Shown here: positions 48,901 through 60,658 of the stretch, piece after piece
How positions within the stretch are numbered: the stretch's first letter is position 1
How the letters are laid out: the number at the start of each line of letters is the position of its first letter
NCBI GenBank assembly: GCA_028023455.1
Contig: JAQFVV010000253.1
Coordinates: forward strand, 690,469 to 754,468
DNA length: 64,000 nt
Reading direction: 5' to 3'
From: Epiperipatus broadwayi
Taxonomy: Eukaryota > Onychophora > Udeonychophora > Euonychophora > Peripatidae
Made by a program: the position numbers and the translations under genes
Notes under the pieces: generated by a model
Databases searched by the model: none
What the model was told of the DNA's origin: nothing
The model's input: the letters and a program-made list of their open reading frames with translations, nothing else

Positions 48901-50919
48901 TGTGATGATTGCACATACTGTGGTCACACATATAAATATTAAACATTCAGAGAATATTAAATATTATGTTTGGCAGAGAAAAAAAAGAAAAGCAAGCTTG
49001 GAAAAATTTACAGAACAAAGAAATATTTCAACTAATTAAAAAAAAAAGAGAGGGAATTAGAATCAAAAGATTCTTATCTTTTACCCTCCAAAGTTCGGGT
49101 TTTGGTGAAATTAAAATATAAAATTAGAGATAATGGAAATGTATGTTAAAAAATAAAGCGATAAAGAAATATAAATAAAATGCAAGTTAAAATCTGATTT
49201 TGAAAGAAAGTAAAGTTTAAAAAAAATATAAAAAAAAAATCTTAAATAGCACGCAAAATGGAGAAAGTTAGACATGATCAAAAGATAAGGATCTGGGTTT
49301 TAAAGTACACATTTGACGATAAACGAAATGTGTGTATGGAGTGTATTTGAAGCAGGATATAGACAGAAATAATAAATGCTTGACCAAATTTAAAAAAAAG
49401 AAAAACATGTATTAAAATCTGTTTAATTAAAATCAAGAATATTGAAATAAATAAAGGTACATAGTGCTATGAGAATGGGTAAAACCAATTTAGATATGGC
49501 CGAAGGCATAGTAAGAAAGAAGGTGTGAATAAAAGTGAAACAAAGGATCGGAAGGACAAAGGCTGGTGGAATTTTTTAATTAAAAAAAAAGTTTTCAAGA
49601 GAGATTAGAGCTAGAGACTTTGTGTTGAGAGGGTGGTAAAACACAGCTCCGATAATCAACCGATATAGTTAGCAAATATGACTTTTAACATCGGTGCTTC
49701 ATCTAGAATGGCTGGCTAAGGCCATCGTGATCGCTGGTCAATCCAGCTTACTGTACTAATGGTTCTTGTCAATATGCAATGACCGCCATCTAGCTCCTGC
49801 CGATGGATTCATTTAGTTGCCCTGTCATTGATGCCTTGTCCTTGATGCCTCGTCCATGATGCCTTAACACTGAGAAGCTATACACAACCAAATCTAACCT
49901 ATGAGCGACCATCCCTCCTGAAGAAGTGGAGAAATCCACGTGGCGGTCAGCAGGACGTCGGATAAATTCAGAGACTAAAACCTAGGTAAAGATACATATT
50001 TTTTTATATATTTCAATGTGCACATCGTTGACTTAGACAATGGCCACCTTTTTTGTGAATGATAAAGACATTCTTGAACTTTCTTTTTGATAAACACCCA
50101 GAGTGACGATTTATAAATGTACCAGCATTTATAAGAGTTTTTATGTGTTCTTTTCCATGTAGCACTATAGATCATAATCTGTGAGTGACCGTTCCTCCTA
50201 AAGAAGTGGAGAAATCCACGTGGCGGTGGGCAGGACGTCGGATAAATTCAGAGACTAAAACCTAGGTAAAGATACATATTTTTTTATATATTTCAATGTG
50301 CACATCATTGACTTAGACAATGGCCACCTTTTTTTTGTGAATGATAAAGACATTCTTGAACTTTTTTTTTTGATAAACACCCAGAGTGATGATTTATAAA
50401 TGTACCAGCATTTATAAGAGTTTTTATGTGTTCTTTTCTATGTAGCACTATAGATCATAATCTGTTTTATTTAATGTAAATGTGTTTTATAGATTTTTTT
50501 ATGATTGATTTATTCTATTAAATATATTTTTTTTCTATTTAAGTCTGTCTTGTCTCATTCTTTGCCACATTCAAAAAGGGATAGTCTAGTCTTAGGGTGG
50601 GAAACTATTATTCATTTTTTGATTATTGAATTAACACATGAAATTTGGTGGTGCAGTGTTTGATTCCGTTAAATTTATAAATCATCCAAGCAAACTTTGT
50701 CAGATCTTACAGAAGTCGGGAGAAAGTTGATCGGGAAACATAACCTGGGGTTATATCTGTATAGCATACAGGTTCGGTCAAATATGGAGATAGACTCATC
50801 TATTTCCATATTTCTTTCTGCTTGCGGTAACGGAAAATGGACGATTTTGAATTATAGAATTCCCCATTATGTACACATAAAAGGGAAGTTTAGCCTTCGA
50901 TCGTCGTGTGCCCGTTACA
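48901..50919 (+). repeat. 3' LTR of element B, 2019 bp
   Basis: Direct copy of 43369-45138. It is longer because a ~280-bp part (about 49902-50181) is repeated in tandem at 50182-50461: gaagtggagaaatccacgtg and agtgacgatttataaatgta / agtgatgatttataaatgta appear twice. Confidence 0.85.
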
Positions 50920-51275
50920 ATATATATATATATATTGTGCCAATTGAAATTTGAAATAAATTTCAAATATGTGGTGAAATGTCAGTTGTAAAAAAAAATT
51001 ATTGATTTTAATAGTGAATATATTTGTGAGAATTAGAATATGTTACTATGACAACAGTAATATTGAAGCAAGAAATGTTTATTATTAATTGAAATATAAA
51101 ATTTATAAATTGATTTTATTCATTTTTAAAATTGCATATGTGAATAATAACGTTTATAGTTTTGATAAAATTGTTATTTTTTTTTCCCAATTATTATACA
51201 TATTTTGGATATTGCTTTCACAGATGGTAGATTACAAATAATACACATGAATATTTAATGACTTTGTATGTCTGT

Positions 51276-51277
<2 letters not shown>

Positions 51278-51348
<71 letters not shown>
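51278..51348. repeat. (AT)n microsatellite
   Basis: About 70 bp of AT dinucleotides. Confidence 0.95.
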
Positions 51349-51351
<3 letters not shown>

Positions 51352-52221
51352 AAGATATGTATAAAACATCTGTTTCCAATGTAGTATGATAAGAATGAAG
51401 TCTAAGCTGTTTAGTTTATGTTGCAGAGAAAGAATAGTATTTGTATTTTTAAACATGTAAATGTTTGTTATATAATAATTATGAAATATTTATTTTTTAT
51501 CTTGTTATTATTATTGTGTAATAAGTTTACATTTATGGAATGCTAGATAAATTTGACAAAAAGGTTAATAAAGAGTGTTACCATAGTTTTTTCTGACATC
51601 AATCAAAAAGATAATAAATAGAACTGAATGGTTTAAACTTACTCTCTTACATCTTGCCTTCAGTAAAAATGAACCTAACTTCTTTCATATAATATTTATT
51701 TTTATTTTTAAAATATTTGATCAATAACTATATACAATCATGGGATAAGAAAAGTAATATGTATCCAGAAGACTGGACAGACTTATCGAGAATTTGTAGG
51801 GAATGATAATTTATTAAAAGAATGAAAAGGAATTTATGCTAATTGTGTTAAAAAAACTATCTGAATATTTCTTTGATAAAAATAGATGCTATAAATGCTA
51901 ATAACATAAAAATATGTAAAAGAGTTGTTTTCATCTGCTGATATAGTTTCAAGAGATTGGTGAATTATTTCAATACAGGATATGTTTTATTTTGCATTGC
52001 ATCATCATGGATGGAAACTGGCATTTGTACACTTATAATGTCATATAAATTGAATATCTGCTAAATCAAAGGATAACTCAGATATTTGAAAAATCTCAAA
52101 ATTAACAAAAAGTAATAAAATATAGTCAAATTATAATTCAAGAAGTAGATATTGGAACTGTGGTATTACTTGGAAGTGTCATATTGGAAAATGATTAATC
52201 AGGTCATTTGTTAACATGTAT

Positions 52222-52251
52222 TGTTGTTGTTGTTGTTATTATTATTATTAC

Positions 52252-52314
<63 letters not shown>

Positions 52315-52405
52315 TACTACTACTACTACTACTGCTACTGCTACTACTACTACTACTACTACTACTACTATTATTATTATTATTATTTATTATTATTATT
52401 ATTAT
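52222..52405 (+). repeat. Compound (TTG)(TTA)(CTA) trinucleotide array
   Basis: Starts with TTG units, then a long TTA run, then CTA with CTG interruptions, and TTA again. All frames are open because of the repeat, so the ORFs here are not genes. Confidence 0.95.
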
Positions 52406-52764
52406 AGATATATAATTGTATAATATTTATAGACATAGACAGTATTATGATTTAAGTCAAGTAAAGATTTATTTTATATGCATGGAATATAAGAGAATTA
52501 AGTTTTTCTAAATTCAAATGTATATTTCATAACTTAATAATTAGAATTTCATTTCAAAATATTATCTTCTGATTTATTAATTATAAATTATTTTTGAATA
52601 TAACTTACAAATATTAAGAGTCTAAAAGAACTACATCATAGCAATTATTTATTTTTTTATTTTATTAAAATAATGTGAATGAATATAGACTCATGTTTAT
52701 TATATTTTATCTCAATTAACTATTTTTAATAAAGATTAGAATGTCATTGACTGTCATGTACTTT

Positions 52765-52766
<2 letters not shown>

Positions 52767-52851
<85 letters not shown>
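52767..52851. repeat. (AT)n microsatellite
   Basis: About 85 bp of AT dinucleotides. Confidence 0.95.
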
Positions 52852-52853
<2 letters not shown>

Positions 52854-52901
52854 CTTATAAATTTATTTAAACACACATTTATTATGTAAGTAATATTTAT
52901 G

Positions 52902-53041
52902 AAGGCTGTAAACCTCAAAAATATGTGTGTGAAAATGCAAAGGTAGGGACCTCTACAGGTCTTACCCTCAAGCTTATGCTTTGGAAGCAAAGAGGGGAGC
53001 CTTCACATTTTCATGCACATATTCTTGAGGTTTACAGCCTT
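52902..53041. repeat. 140-bp hairpin repeat
   Basis: aaggctgtaaacctcaaaaa at the left pairs with tcttgaggtttacagcctta at the right, extending to ~36-bp arms around an ~70-bp loop that itself has self-complementary parts (gggacctctacaggtc). A half copy lies at 32872-32935. Confidence 0.75.
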
Positions 53042-55164
53042 AGTAAATATATGTATTACATGTTTTGTGTTACATAGAGATAAATATTTCAGATTAAGCA
53101 ATTTTATAGATGAACTTCAATATATAATTACCTATATAATTAAATTTCATCAGTGAACATATATATATATTAAGCATTTATAGTTTATTATTTGTTTGTT
53201 TTTTAATTTATATTTACTGTTAATAAATTTTGAATTAATTTTAAAATAATTAAATTTGCTTAGTTGTCATTCAATTTTATAATGCAAATCTATTGGCTAA
53301 TAATATTTTGATAAGATGATATTCACTTATTAACTTATACCACATAATTCATTATAAGTAGTTATAAAACAATTTGGAAATTAAACCATAGTACTGATAA
53401 CTGCTATACAATCACATATTCTCTTTGTATTAAATTTAACATTTCATCATTGGACCAGACATATATTTTTATGTGATAATAAATTAATAGATTAAAAATT
53501 ATTAGATATTTAATAAGTAATTAGTTTATTATAATTATTTTATTATTTATATGTAACAGTTATGTTCGGATAGAAATTTATATCTGAACTGATTCAATAA
53601 CTTACAAAGTACAAATATAGTAACTATTTTAAGATAAATGAAGGCAATTACAATTGAATGCTTTTATATTCTTTTAAATTATTATTTATTGGAAGACAAC
53701 TTTATCAAGTTAGTATTTAGTCATAAAGATGGTAATCTTATTATATTATAAAATTGGTAATTGTATATATCAAAATTAATGTCTGAAATATATTAAATTG
53801 TTTTGCTTTAATTATATTTGAAGTATGTTGGTGAGGATTGTAAATTTAGTTTACATACAAGTTTTAATATTGACATTTGATCATAATAAAACATTAATAA
53901 TTTTTTGTGTAGAATGATAATTATAATTAAAATGTGATTTAGTTTTATTAGATTGAAGAGTAATTTGGTGAGATTTGCTAATTGTATCTGAATAAGCATC
54001 AAATGAGAATCAATTGTTTATTTTATATTGTTATGATTGGATATTGTAAATTTTGAAATTATTTAAAAGGTTGAGTTTATTTTATATATTTATAAGTTGG
54101 TGAAAGTGGTGAGATATGCTAGCTTAGTTGATTTTATACATTATATTATAGTTTAATATTAAGGTATTTTATTTTAATTATGATTTAATATTATGTATTT
54201 ATAGGATTTTAGGAGAGAAAGTTTTTTATATACTTGTTAAGGATAAATTAATGTGCATAAATTTATAGAAAATAAAACCTTGGTATCATCATGAAATATT
54301 CGATTTTATTGCTAATAGACTTATTCAATAAGGATAAATTAATATTAATTAAATAGCATTGCTGAGTTAGCATTATTTTTATTTTAGTTAGTTATAATTC
54401 AAGATCAACTATTGCATTATACTTTATTTTGATATCATTGATATTTAAGTTTATAATTTATGCTAAAGTCTTTGTTTCTTATCTTTATAATTTTCATTTT
54501 AATATAAATAACTTTTAAACGCATAGGTATATTAAAGTTATTATTTTATCCATTTATAAATTATTTTGTTTAAATATGAATAATGTTTAATATTGATGAT
54601 ACATTTGTATTGTTATAAACAGAGTTTTAATTCATGAAGAATATCAAGGTTTATTTTGCTCATCTTTTGTCAATATGTCCATTATATTATGTGGTTTATT
54701 TAATAGGGTATATTGCTATTTATACAATGTAGATATTTAGTCATTATTGTTTTCATTTCTAATCTGTTGCAAATAATGCTCAAATCTTAGGATAATTTGA
54801 AACATTGATTTTATTTACTTCCAATCCTTCCGAATGCTATTTAAATCTGTAGGGTTATAGCAAAGATTATCATCATTGTTTTATTGTGTTATAAATGCTG
54901 TCGAAACACTTGGCTTTATAAACAAAAAGTTGAATTAGGTGTTAGCTTGGCATTCATTGGTAGATAGTCATCTTGATTCAGTTCATCATTTTTATTCTGT
55001 TACAAATGATGTAGAAATTAACGGTCATTGTTAAATTGGGATTTTTTTTAGTTCATGTTTTATTTTGTTATAAATGGCGACTAATAATCAGGTTATAATA
55101 AAAGTTATACTATCTTCATATTTCATCATGGCACTCAACTTTAGAGGATATATTTTATTCAGTT

Positions 55165-55167
<3 letters not shown>

Positions 55168-55198
<31 letters not shown>
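55168..55198. repeat. (AT)n array
   Basis: Short AT array flanked by GTTACA on the left and TGTAAC on the right, which are mirror-image LTR-like termini. Confidence 0.9.
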
Positions 55199-55202
<4 letters not shown>

Positions 55203-57495
55203 AACGAAATATAATATCCCGTACATTATTTTAAAATGAAAATAAAAAGATCGTAAATAAAATTGATTTATTAAAAAGAGAAAAACTTAAAAACTGAAAA
55301 GTAAAAGTTGTGTAATATATATATATATTGTCGCACAGGTGGAAAACTTAAACTATTTTAAGAAAAAGTATTTAAAAGTATTTTTTGTTGTAAAAAAAAA
55401 AAAAGTAAAAATATAAAGATTGAAATTTTAAAAATAGAAATAATGTTGATTTCTATAATCTTAGAAAATGGAAATGATTGTTTTATTAATTAAATGATTG
55501 TTTGAAAGCAAACTGGCCCTTGAGGCATTTAAAATAAATTAAATGGTCAGATAAGAAAATACAAAGAAATTAAACGATCAATACAAACACCAGTAATGTC
55601 AGCACGGAATGTAATTGAAACACCAGAGGATTAGTGACGTCTTGCCAGTTGAATCCAAAGATTGGATGATAAGAGACTAATAAAAATATAAAAGCCAAAG
55701 GATTATTATAATTGGGATTGGAGAGCTGACTATGAATATATCGTTATAACCAGCTATATTGCAGATTTTTACAATGTGGAAGTCTGCAATAAATTTAATT
55801 TTCCGGACAACCAACTGAGGCCTCTGGATGACAGTTCCTGACCAAATGAATGGCAAGTAGTGGTTTCATTTCAAAGAAGGACAAAATCTACGAAAGTGAT
55901 CATGAAGATGGACTTCTAAATCTACTCAATATGTAAAATATGAACTCTTGTGTCTATCTAATAAGAACTTTTCTAAAATTACAATGAATTAATAGCTGAA
56001 AATAAGAACTCTTATCTGAATTAAAAAATTCAAATTCAATTATTAATATTTTTTATGCAGATGTTTAAGCAATCATTTCCATTTCATTTTTTTTGTGTGT
56101 GTGTATTCTAAAATGTATTAAATTTAAAGTTGGGTGTAGATAGCTGCATAGATAAAGATTAATAACTATGTTTAAATTTGTTTATGTTTAGTTTAAGGGA
56201 TTCTAATTTCAGGCTATTTGTTTCGTAGTTAGGGCAATGCTTGTGGAGGGATATATGGGTGTTTATATTAATGTAATGTGAAGCATGTTTAGCATACAGG
56301 GCAACGTGCCCAACTGAATGCATGACCCCAAAGAGGCAGTCATATCATTGAAATGGTCGCAGATGTATTTCCTGAGCCATTGACCCCTTCTAGCTCTATG
56401 AACAGGGATTTATAAGACAGCAGAAAGACCACTCTCCCCCATATGTAGCACTCTTAAAAAAAATTATATACATGATTCCTTAGTCAGGCAGATGCACTTT
56501 CCTGTCCTGGACACGGATCATTTCCTTCAAATAATATCACACTGTCAGATGCACATTTCTGTCAGCGTGGTTTTATGCTAGCATCTTCATATTACATTAG
56601 TTGCAAATATATATCTGGAAGCTGACATTGGATTGGCTATGAACTTTTAGTCTGAGAGTGAATGAATGTTTTGATGAGTTTTTAAGTGAAAAAAAAACTA
56701 TGTAGACTATCTATACTCGACATGCTAATGTAAAATGTAATTTAAATATCCATCTGTGTGGTCTATTTAAATAGTAATTTGAATTTAAATTTAAAAAAAA
56801 TATTAATGTTAAAATCTAAAAATAAATTTATTCCTCAATTTTCAATGTGCATTAATAAAAATCTATTTGTGTGTTAACTACTGGCAGTGGCTTCTTTTAT
56901 TTTATTGTTTTAAATATTAATATATTTTGAGAATCTAAATCTATTAAAACTTATAAAAATGTTTAAAATCTCTGTTACTCTATGAGCTAGTGATATTGGG
57001 CAAACGGCCAGAATAATATATAAAATAAAAATATTTTTTTTGAATCTTAACTTATGTATCTGCCTACTATATAATTTTTTCTAGGTTCAAATGCCTAGAT
57101 GGCGCCCTCGTATGGCAGATACGTTAAAGGCTCTTACAGTGACTGTTAAAATATATATATATATAATAGAATACTTCTAGTCTTTTAATATATATATATA
57201 TAACATTCCAGAATAAGTCATAACAATGTACAACGTTTTTAATGGTATATATTATATTCTCTAATATAGCCTAAAGCAATAATTAAAAAAATAGTGTGTG
57301 TGTGTATATATATAATAAATATACATTCTTAACAAATACATAATATCATATTTAAACTTCTTACCACATTCTTTAACTTCTTTTGGACGTTTTTATATGT
57401 CTGCTTGACAAACATCTTAACAACATCTACGCGATCCTTTTCAGGTACAGATATCTTAAAAATATTAACGAGGCAAAAAGTAACTTTTTTAAAAT
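55199..57495. other. Anonymous DNA
   Basis: No gene. It begins TGTAAC next to the AT array. A further TGTCGCAC after a short AT run at 55329 could be another LTR-type edge, but no matching end is found. At 57055-57125 gtatctgcc pairs with ggcagatac around a ctaggttcaaatgcctag hairpin, of unknown meaning. Short AT runs lie at 57152-57165 and 57190-57202. Confidence 0.4.
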
Positions 57496-57534
57496 AATAA
57501 TTATAATAACAACAACAACAACAACAACAACAAC

Positions 57535-57583
<49 letters not shown>
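57496..57583 (+). repeat. (TAA)/(CAA)/(TAA) array, 5' flank of LINE
   Basis: A few AAT units, about eight CAA units (57510-57534), then a pure AAT run to 57583. The LINE starts right after it. Confidence 0.95.
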
Positions 57584-57776
57584 GAGGTAAGAAGCAATCG
57601 TTAAGTTCTCCGATGTAAGTATTTATTTTTTACTTTTGTTCCAACTTGTTATGCGAAAAACAAACATAATACAGGAAAAATCGAATTATATAATAGATTA
57701 ATAGTGTTTTTTGAAAAATATCGGTGTGTTTTAATATCTTTTTTAAAAAAAATACTGACTTGAGTCAGAATAAATC

Positions 57777-59384
57777 ATGGCTACTGCCCAGTCAAGCGTG
57801 AGCGAATTAAGCACCAATACAAAATTAACAACATCGTTAGTTTCAACATCGCCTATTTTGTATGCAAAAGTACTTAAAAGTAATAGCAATACTACAGCAC
57901 CAACTCAAATACCGCGCTTCCGTAGAACAAACACAAATGATATTAAAAATCTTGATCTAAACACTCGAGAGGAAAATCAACCCCCAGCCGCAATCTGGAC
58001 AAAAGAAACGCTTGAAAATGTGATGGACCGTTTCAGTAATACGGTGCCTCGGACGTTATTTGAAACATTTCGCAGGTTTTTTTCACCAACTTCATTAGTA
58101 CTCGCAGTAACCGATAATCAATGCTCATTATATCGTTTCCCAAAAGCTTTATTATATGAAGCAATCACGCAAAATGCACTATGGGAAACAATCTCTTGTA
58201 TTGCCGACCACCCAAATTCTCGATATATAACCATTGATTTTTATACTCAGCAGCAAAAAGAACGGTTTCAATCCACTATTTTAGCACTTGATAATTACGC
58301 ACTCGTAATTATAGATGAAAACCGGAAAAATATAATTACTGGAGTGCTTAAAAATACTTACCTTAAATACAACGTACAAGATTTTCAAAAAATGATAAAC
58401 CCGTTTGGAAAAGTAATTGCCCTACAGCCTATATATTTAAAAGACACACCTATACCGATATGTAGTAATCGTTTTGAATTTAAAATAAAACTACATAAAA
58501 ACGTAGACGCCTCAACGATTCCAACACAGATTACAGATCAAGAAGCGACACTCTCTCTTCACATAAGAGGTCTAAAGCCACTTTGTTTTGGCTGTGGACA
58601 GAGAGGACACCTAGCAACTCAGTGCGATAACACAAAAAGCAATCACTGTGAACAAACTAAAATCCTCTCCCCAGAACAACCCAGTGATGAAAATAAAATT
58701 TATAATAACACTACATCCATTGGCAACCCAATAATAGAAACCGGAAAAAAACAGGTTCAAACGCCCACAAACAAAAATAATAATGGATCAGAATTGCCTA
58801 TCCCAAAGACCAACCAAAAAAATAATAACACAAAAACTAACACAGAAATCCAAGATTCAAACGAAAATAATTCTCAAGAAACCACAACACAAAATACAGC
58901 AATTACATCACAGGATCAGCATCTCAATAAAACAAAATGTGTACCAAGTAAAAATCAACAAACAGAAAGTAAACACACACAGTTATATAATGAAAATATA
59001 AATCCAGATAATATAAAGATACCAATAATAAAAAAAACTACAATTATAAACAAAACTGCATCAAACATAATGGATGCAATAGAAGCCCCTCTTCCACCTA
59101 TTCAAGAGAATACACCAGAGGGAAAAAGGAAGCCCGGCAGACCAAGTAAAAATCATGAATCCAAAAAGGCAAAAAAAACAGACCAAAAGCACAACTCATC
59201 AGACATATACAATTTAGAAAATGATGAAATAGAAATGGATATAAGCCAACAACAAATGGACACCTGTTCGGTTTCATCACAAATTGCCTGTATAGAGTCT
59301 GAAGCAATATTAAATGAAAGAAAAACTGATAATAAACCCAACAATGTCTTAAATATGTATCAGCATCCATCTACTGCAATATAA
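57777..59384 (+). CDS. LINE ORF1 protein, CCHC zinc knuckle with AT-hook-like motif
   Basis: 535 intact codons from the first Met after an in-frame-free 5' UTR. ORF1 proteins bind the element RNA and form the ribonucleoprotein. Residues about 70-265 form a folded-looking, hydrophobic region (SNTVPRTLFETFRRFF, SRYITIDFYTQQQKERF) that may be an RNA-binding domain. A single zinc knuckle CFGCGQRGHLATQC (C-x2-C-x4-H-x4-C) lies near residue 271. The next ~170 residues are low-complexity, rich in Asn, Thr, Gln and Lys. Near residue 450 GKRKPGRPSKN matches an AT-hook core (GRP with basic flanks), which binds the minor groove of AT-rich DNA. The tail is acidic. ORF2 starts 62 bp downstream. Confidence 0.8.
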   Translation: MATAQSSVSELSTNTKLTTSLVSTSPILYAKVLKSNSNTTAPTQIPRFRRTNTNDIKNLDLNTREENQPPAAIWTKETLENVMDRFSNTVPRTLFETFRRFFSPTSLVLAVTDNQCSLYRFPKALLYEAITQNALWETISCIADHPNSRYITIDFYTQQQKERFQSTILALDNYALVIIDENRKNIITGVLKNTYLKYNVQDFQKMINPFGKVIALQPIYLKDTPIPICSNRFEFKIKLHKNVDASTIPTQITDQEATLSLHIRGLKPLCFGCGQRGHLATQCDNTKSNHCEQTKILSPEQPSDENKIYNNTTSIGNPIIETGKKQVQTPTNKNNNGSELPIPKTNQKNNNTKTNTEIQDSNENNSQETTTQNTAITSQDQHLNKTKCVPSKNQQTESKHTQLYNENINPDNIKIPIIKKTTIINKTASNIMDAIEAPLPPIQENTPEGKRKPGRPSKNHESKKAKKTDQKHNSSDIYNLENDEIEMDISQQQMDTCSVSSQIACIESEAILNERKTDNKPNNVLNMYQHPSTAI

Positions 59385-59446
59385 ACAAAAATTTAGTATT
59401 AAAAATAAAATAAAAATCAATACCCTGTTAAAAAATTATTTAAAAC

Positions 59447-60658
59447 ATGAAGATAAAAATTGGATCTCTCAACATTAGAGGCTTAAATGCCACCAAAAAA
59501 CTTTTTGATCTCAAAAAATGGTTACATACAACACAACCACACATACTTGGGCTTTTGGAAACAAAAATATACAGCAGCTCTCAAATTGATCCATCAAAAT
59601 ATTTAGTCAGCCAAGGTTTTTGTGCCTGCTCAAGGCAATCATCATCACCATCAGGTGGCACAGGCATAATTATTTCCCACAACTGCCCTTTTGATTCTTT
59701 TAAAATTATATATATTGACTCTAATCTTATCATATTAACACTCCATCATAAAAATATCACACTTAACCTAGTATTTGTATATATACCACCAGGCCCCATC
59801 ATCATCTCCAGAATAATAGCAACAATAAATTCAATGCTTACAGCAACACCAAATCCCATAATACTCCTGGGAGATTTCAACATGACCTACCAAACTTTTG
59901 TCACCAAATGGATCCATCAAATAACAATCCCACTTATGAGTGCTGAGGGTTTTCTCCCATCAAACTCAATATCTTTTAATAACAATAGATATAAGTCACT
60001 TATTGATTTGTGTTTCTACTCACCAATGTTACATCATTATTTTAATCTTGAACTCTGTCCATCTATAATCTCAGATCATGCTGCTCAGTTCATCACCCTC
60101 GACCTAACAAAAATACAGAATACAACAATAGCCCTCCAAAAGACTATGCGAATACTTCTTCCAGCACAAACAACTGAATTCCTATATTCAGAAACATATA
60201 TAATGCTCCAAAAACTTCAAAACATGTCACTCGATCCAGTACAAAAGTATATAGCATTCACCAATATACTTTCTTTCAACATCAATCATATTACCTGCAA
60301 CTCAACACCCCCCACCAGATTATTAGCATTGGCAGATGAACTACATAAAAGAATAACCATTTCCAGACCAACTACAGATAATCAAACACAAATTAAAAAA
60401 CTTACAGAAATGTACAACAATACATGCAATACACTAAAGCAATATGTAGCAATAAAAAAGAAAAAAATATGCCTTACACAACAACATACTTGGACCAGAG
60501 CATACATACGGTGGGCATTGGGATACCCATCCACAGTCAGAGTGCCTATGGCACTTGAAATAGATGGTTCTATAACAGCTGGACATAACATGATAAACCC
60601 AATATATCAACACTTTAAAAAAAAAACTGCAAAAACAGAGTGTGTACATACCAAATGA
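59447..60658 (+). CDS. LINE ORF2, endonuclease part
   Basis: 403 codons. AP-type endonuclease motifs: GSLNIRGLNATKKLF at residue 5, HILGLLETKI (catalytic Glu) near 33, VYIPPGP near 110, ILLGDFNMTY near 141 and SIISDHAAQFITLD near 205 (the Asp-His pair). The rest links to the RT. The frame is lost in an A run near 60620, and the reading continues from 60642 in the next frame, so this is the N-terminal piece of a ~1080-residue protein. The start ATG at 59447 gives the motif at the very N-terminus, usual for this group. Confidence 0.8.
   Translation: MKIKIGSLNIRGLNATKKLFDLKKWLHTTQPHILGLLETKIYSSSQIDPSKYLVSQGFCACSRQSSSPSGGTGIIISHNCPFDSFKIIYIDSNLIILTLHHKNITLNLVFVYIPPGPIIISRIIATINSMLTATPNPIILLGDFNMTYQTFVTKWIHQITIPLMSAEGFLPSNSISFNNNRYKSLIDLCFYSPMLHHYFNLELCPSIISDHAAQFITLDLTKIQNTTIALQKTMRILLPAQTTEFLYSETYIMLQKLQNMSLDPVQKYIAFTNILSFNINHITCNSTPPTRLLALADELHKRITISRPTTDNQTQIKKLTEMYNNTCNTLKQYVAIKKKKICLTQQHTWTRAYIRWALGYPSTVRVPMALEIDGSITAGHNMINPIYQHFKKKTAKTECVHTK

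Larger units (their letters stand above)
43369..50919 (+). mobile_element. Long-LTR, gag-only LTR retrotransposon (element B), complete
   Basis: Two direct copies (43369-45138 and 48901-50919) begin TGTGATGAT and end GTTACA. A TGG-initial site follows the first and a purine tract precedes the second. Both outer flanks are (AT)n, so any target duplication lies in AT. The 3.8-kb internal region has a leader and a damaged gag, but no protease, RT, RNase H or complete integrase. The LTRs differ at several percent of positions in the parts I compared, with C/T changes at CpG, so it is older than element A. Confidence 0.85.
50936..55167 (+). mobile_element. Candidate giant solo LTR (or unrelated AT-rich DNA between AT arrays)
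   Basis: The segment starts TGTGCC immediately after an (AT)n array (50920-50935) and ends GTTACA immediately before another (55168-55198). These are the same terminal bases, in the same orientation, as the LTRs of elements A and B. It is 4.2 kb, has no ORF, and includes (AT)n arrays (51278-51348, 52767-52851), a trinucleotide array and a hairpin repeat. Beyond the first few bases it does not resemble either LTR, so the match rests on short termini and may be coincidence. Confidence 0.35.

Noticed and set aside
52208-52423. Poly-Ile, poly-Tyr and poly-Leu ORFs in three frames
   Set aside because: They are translations of the trinucleotide array.
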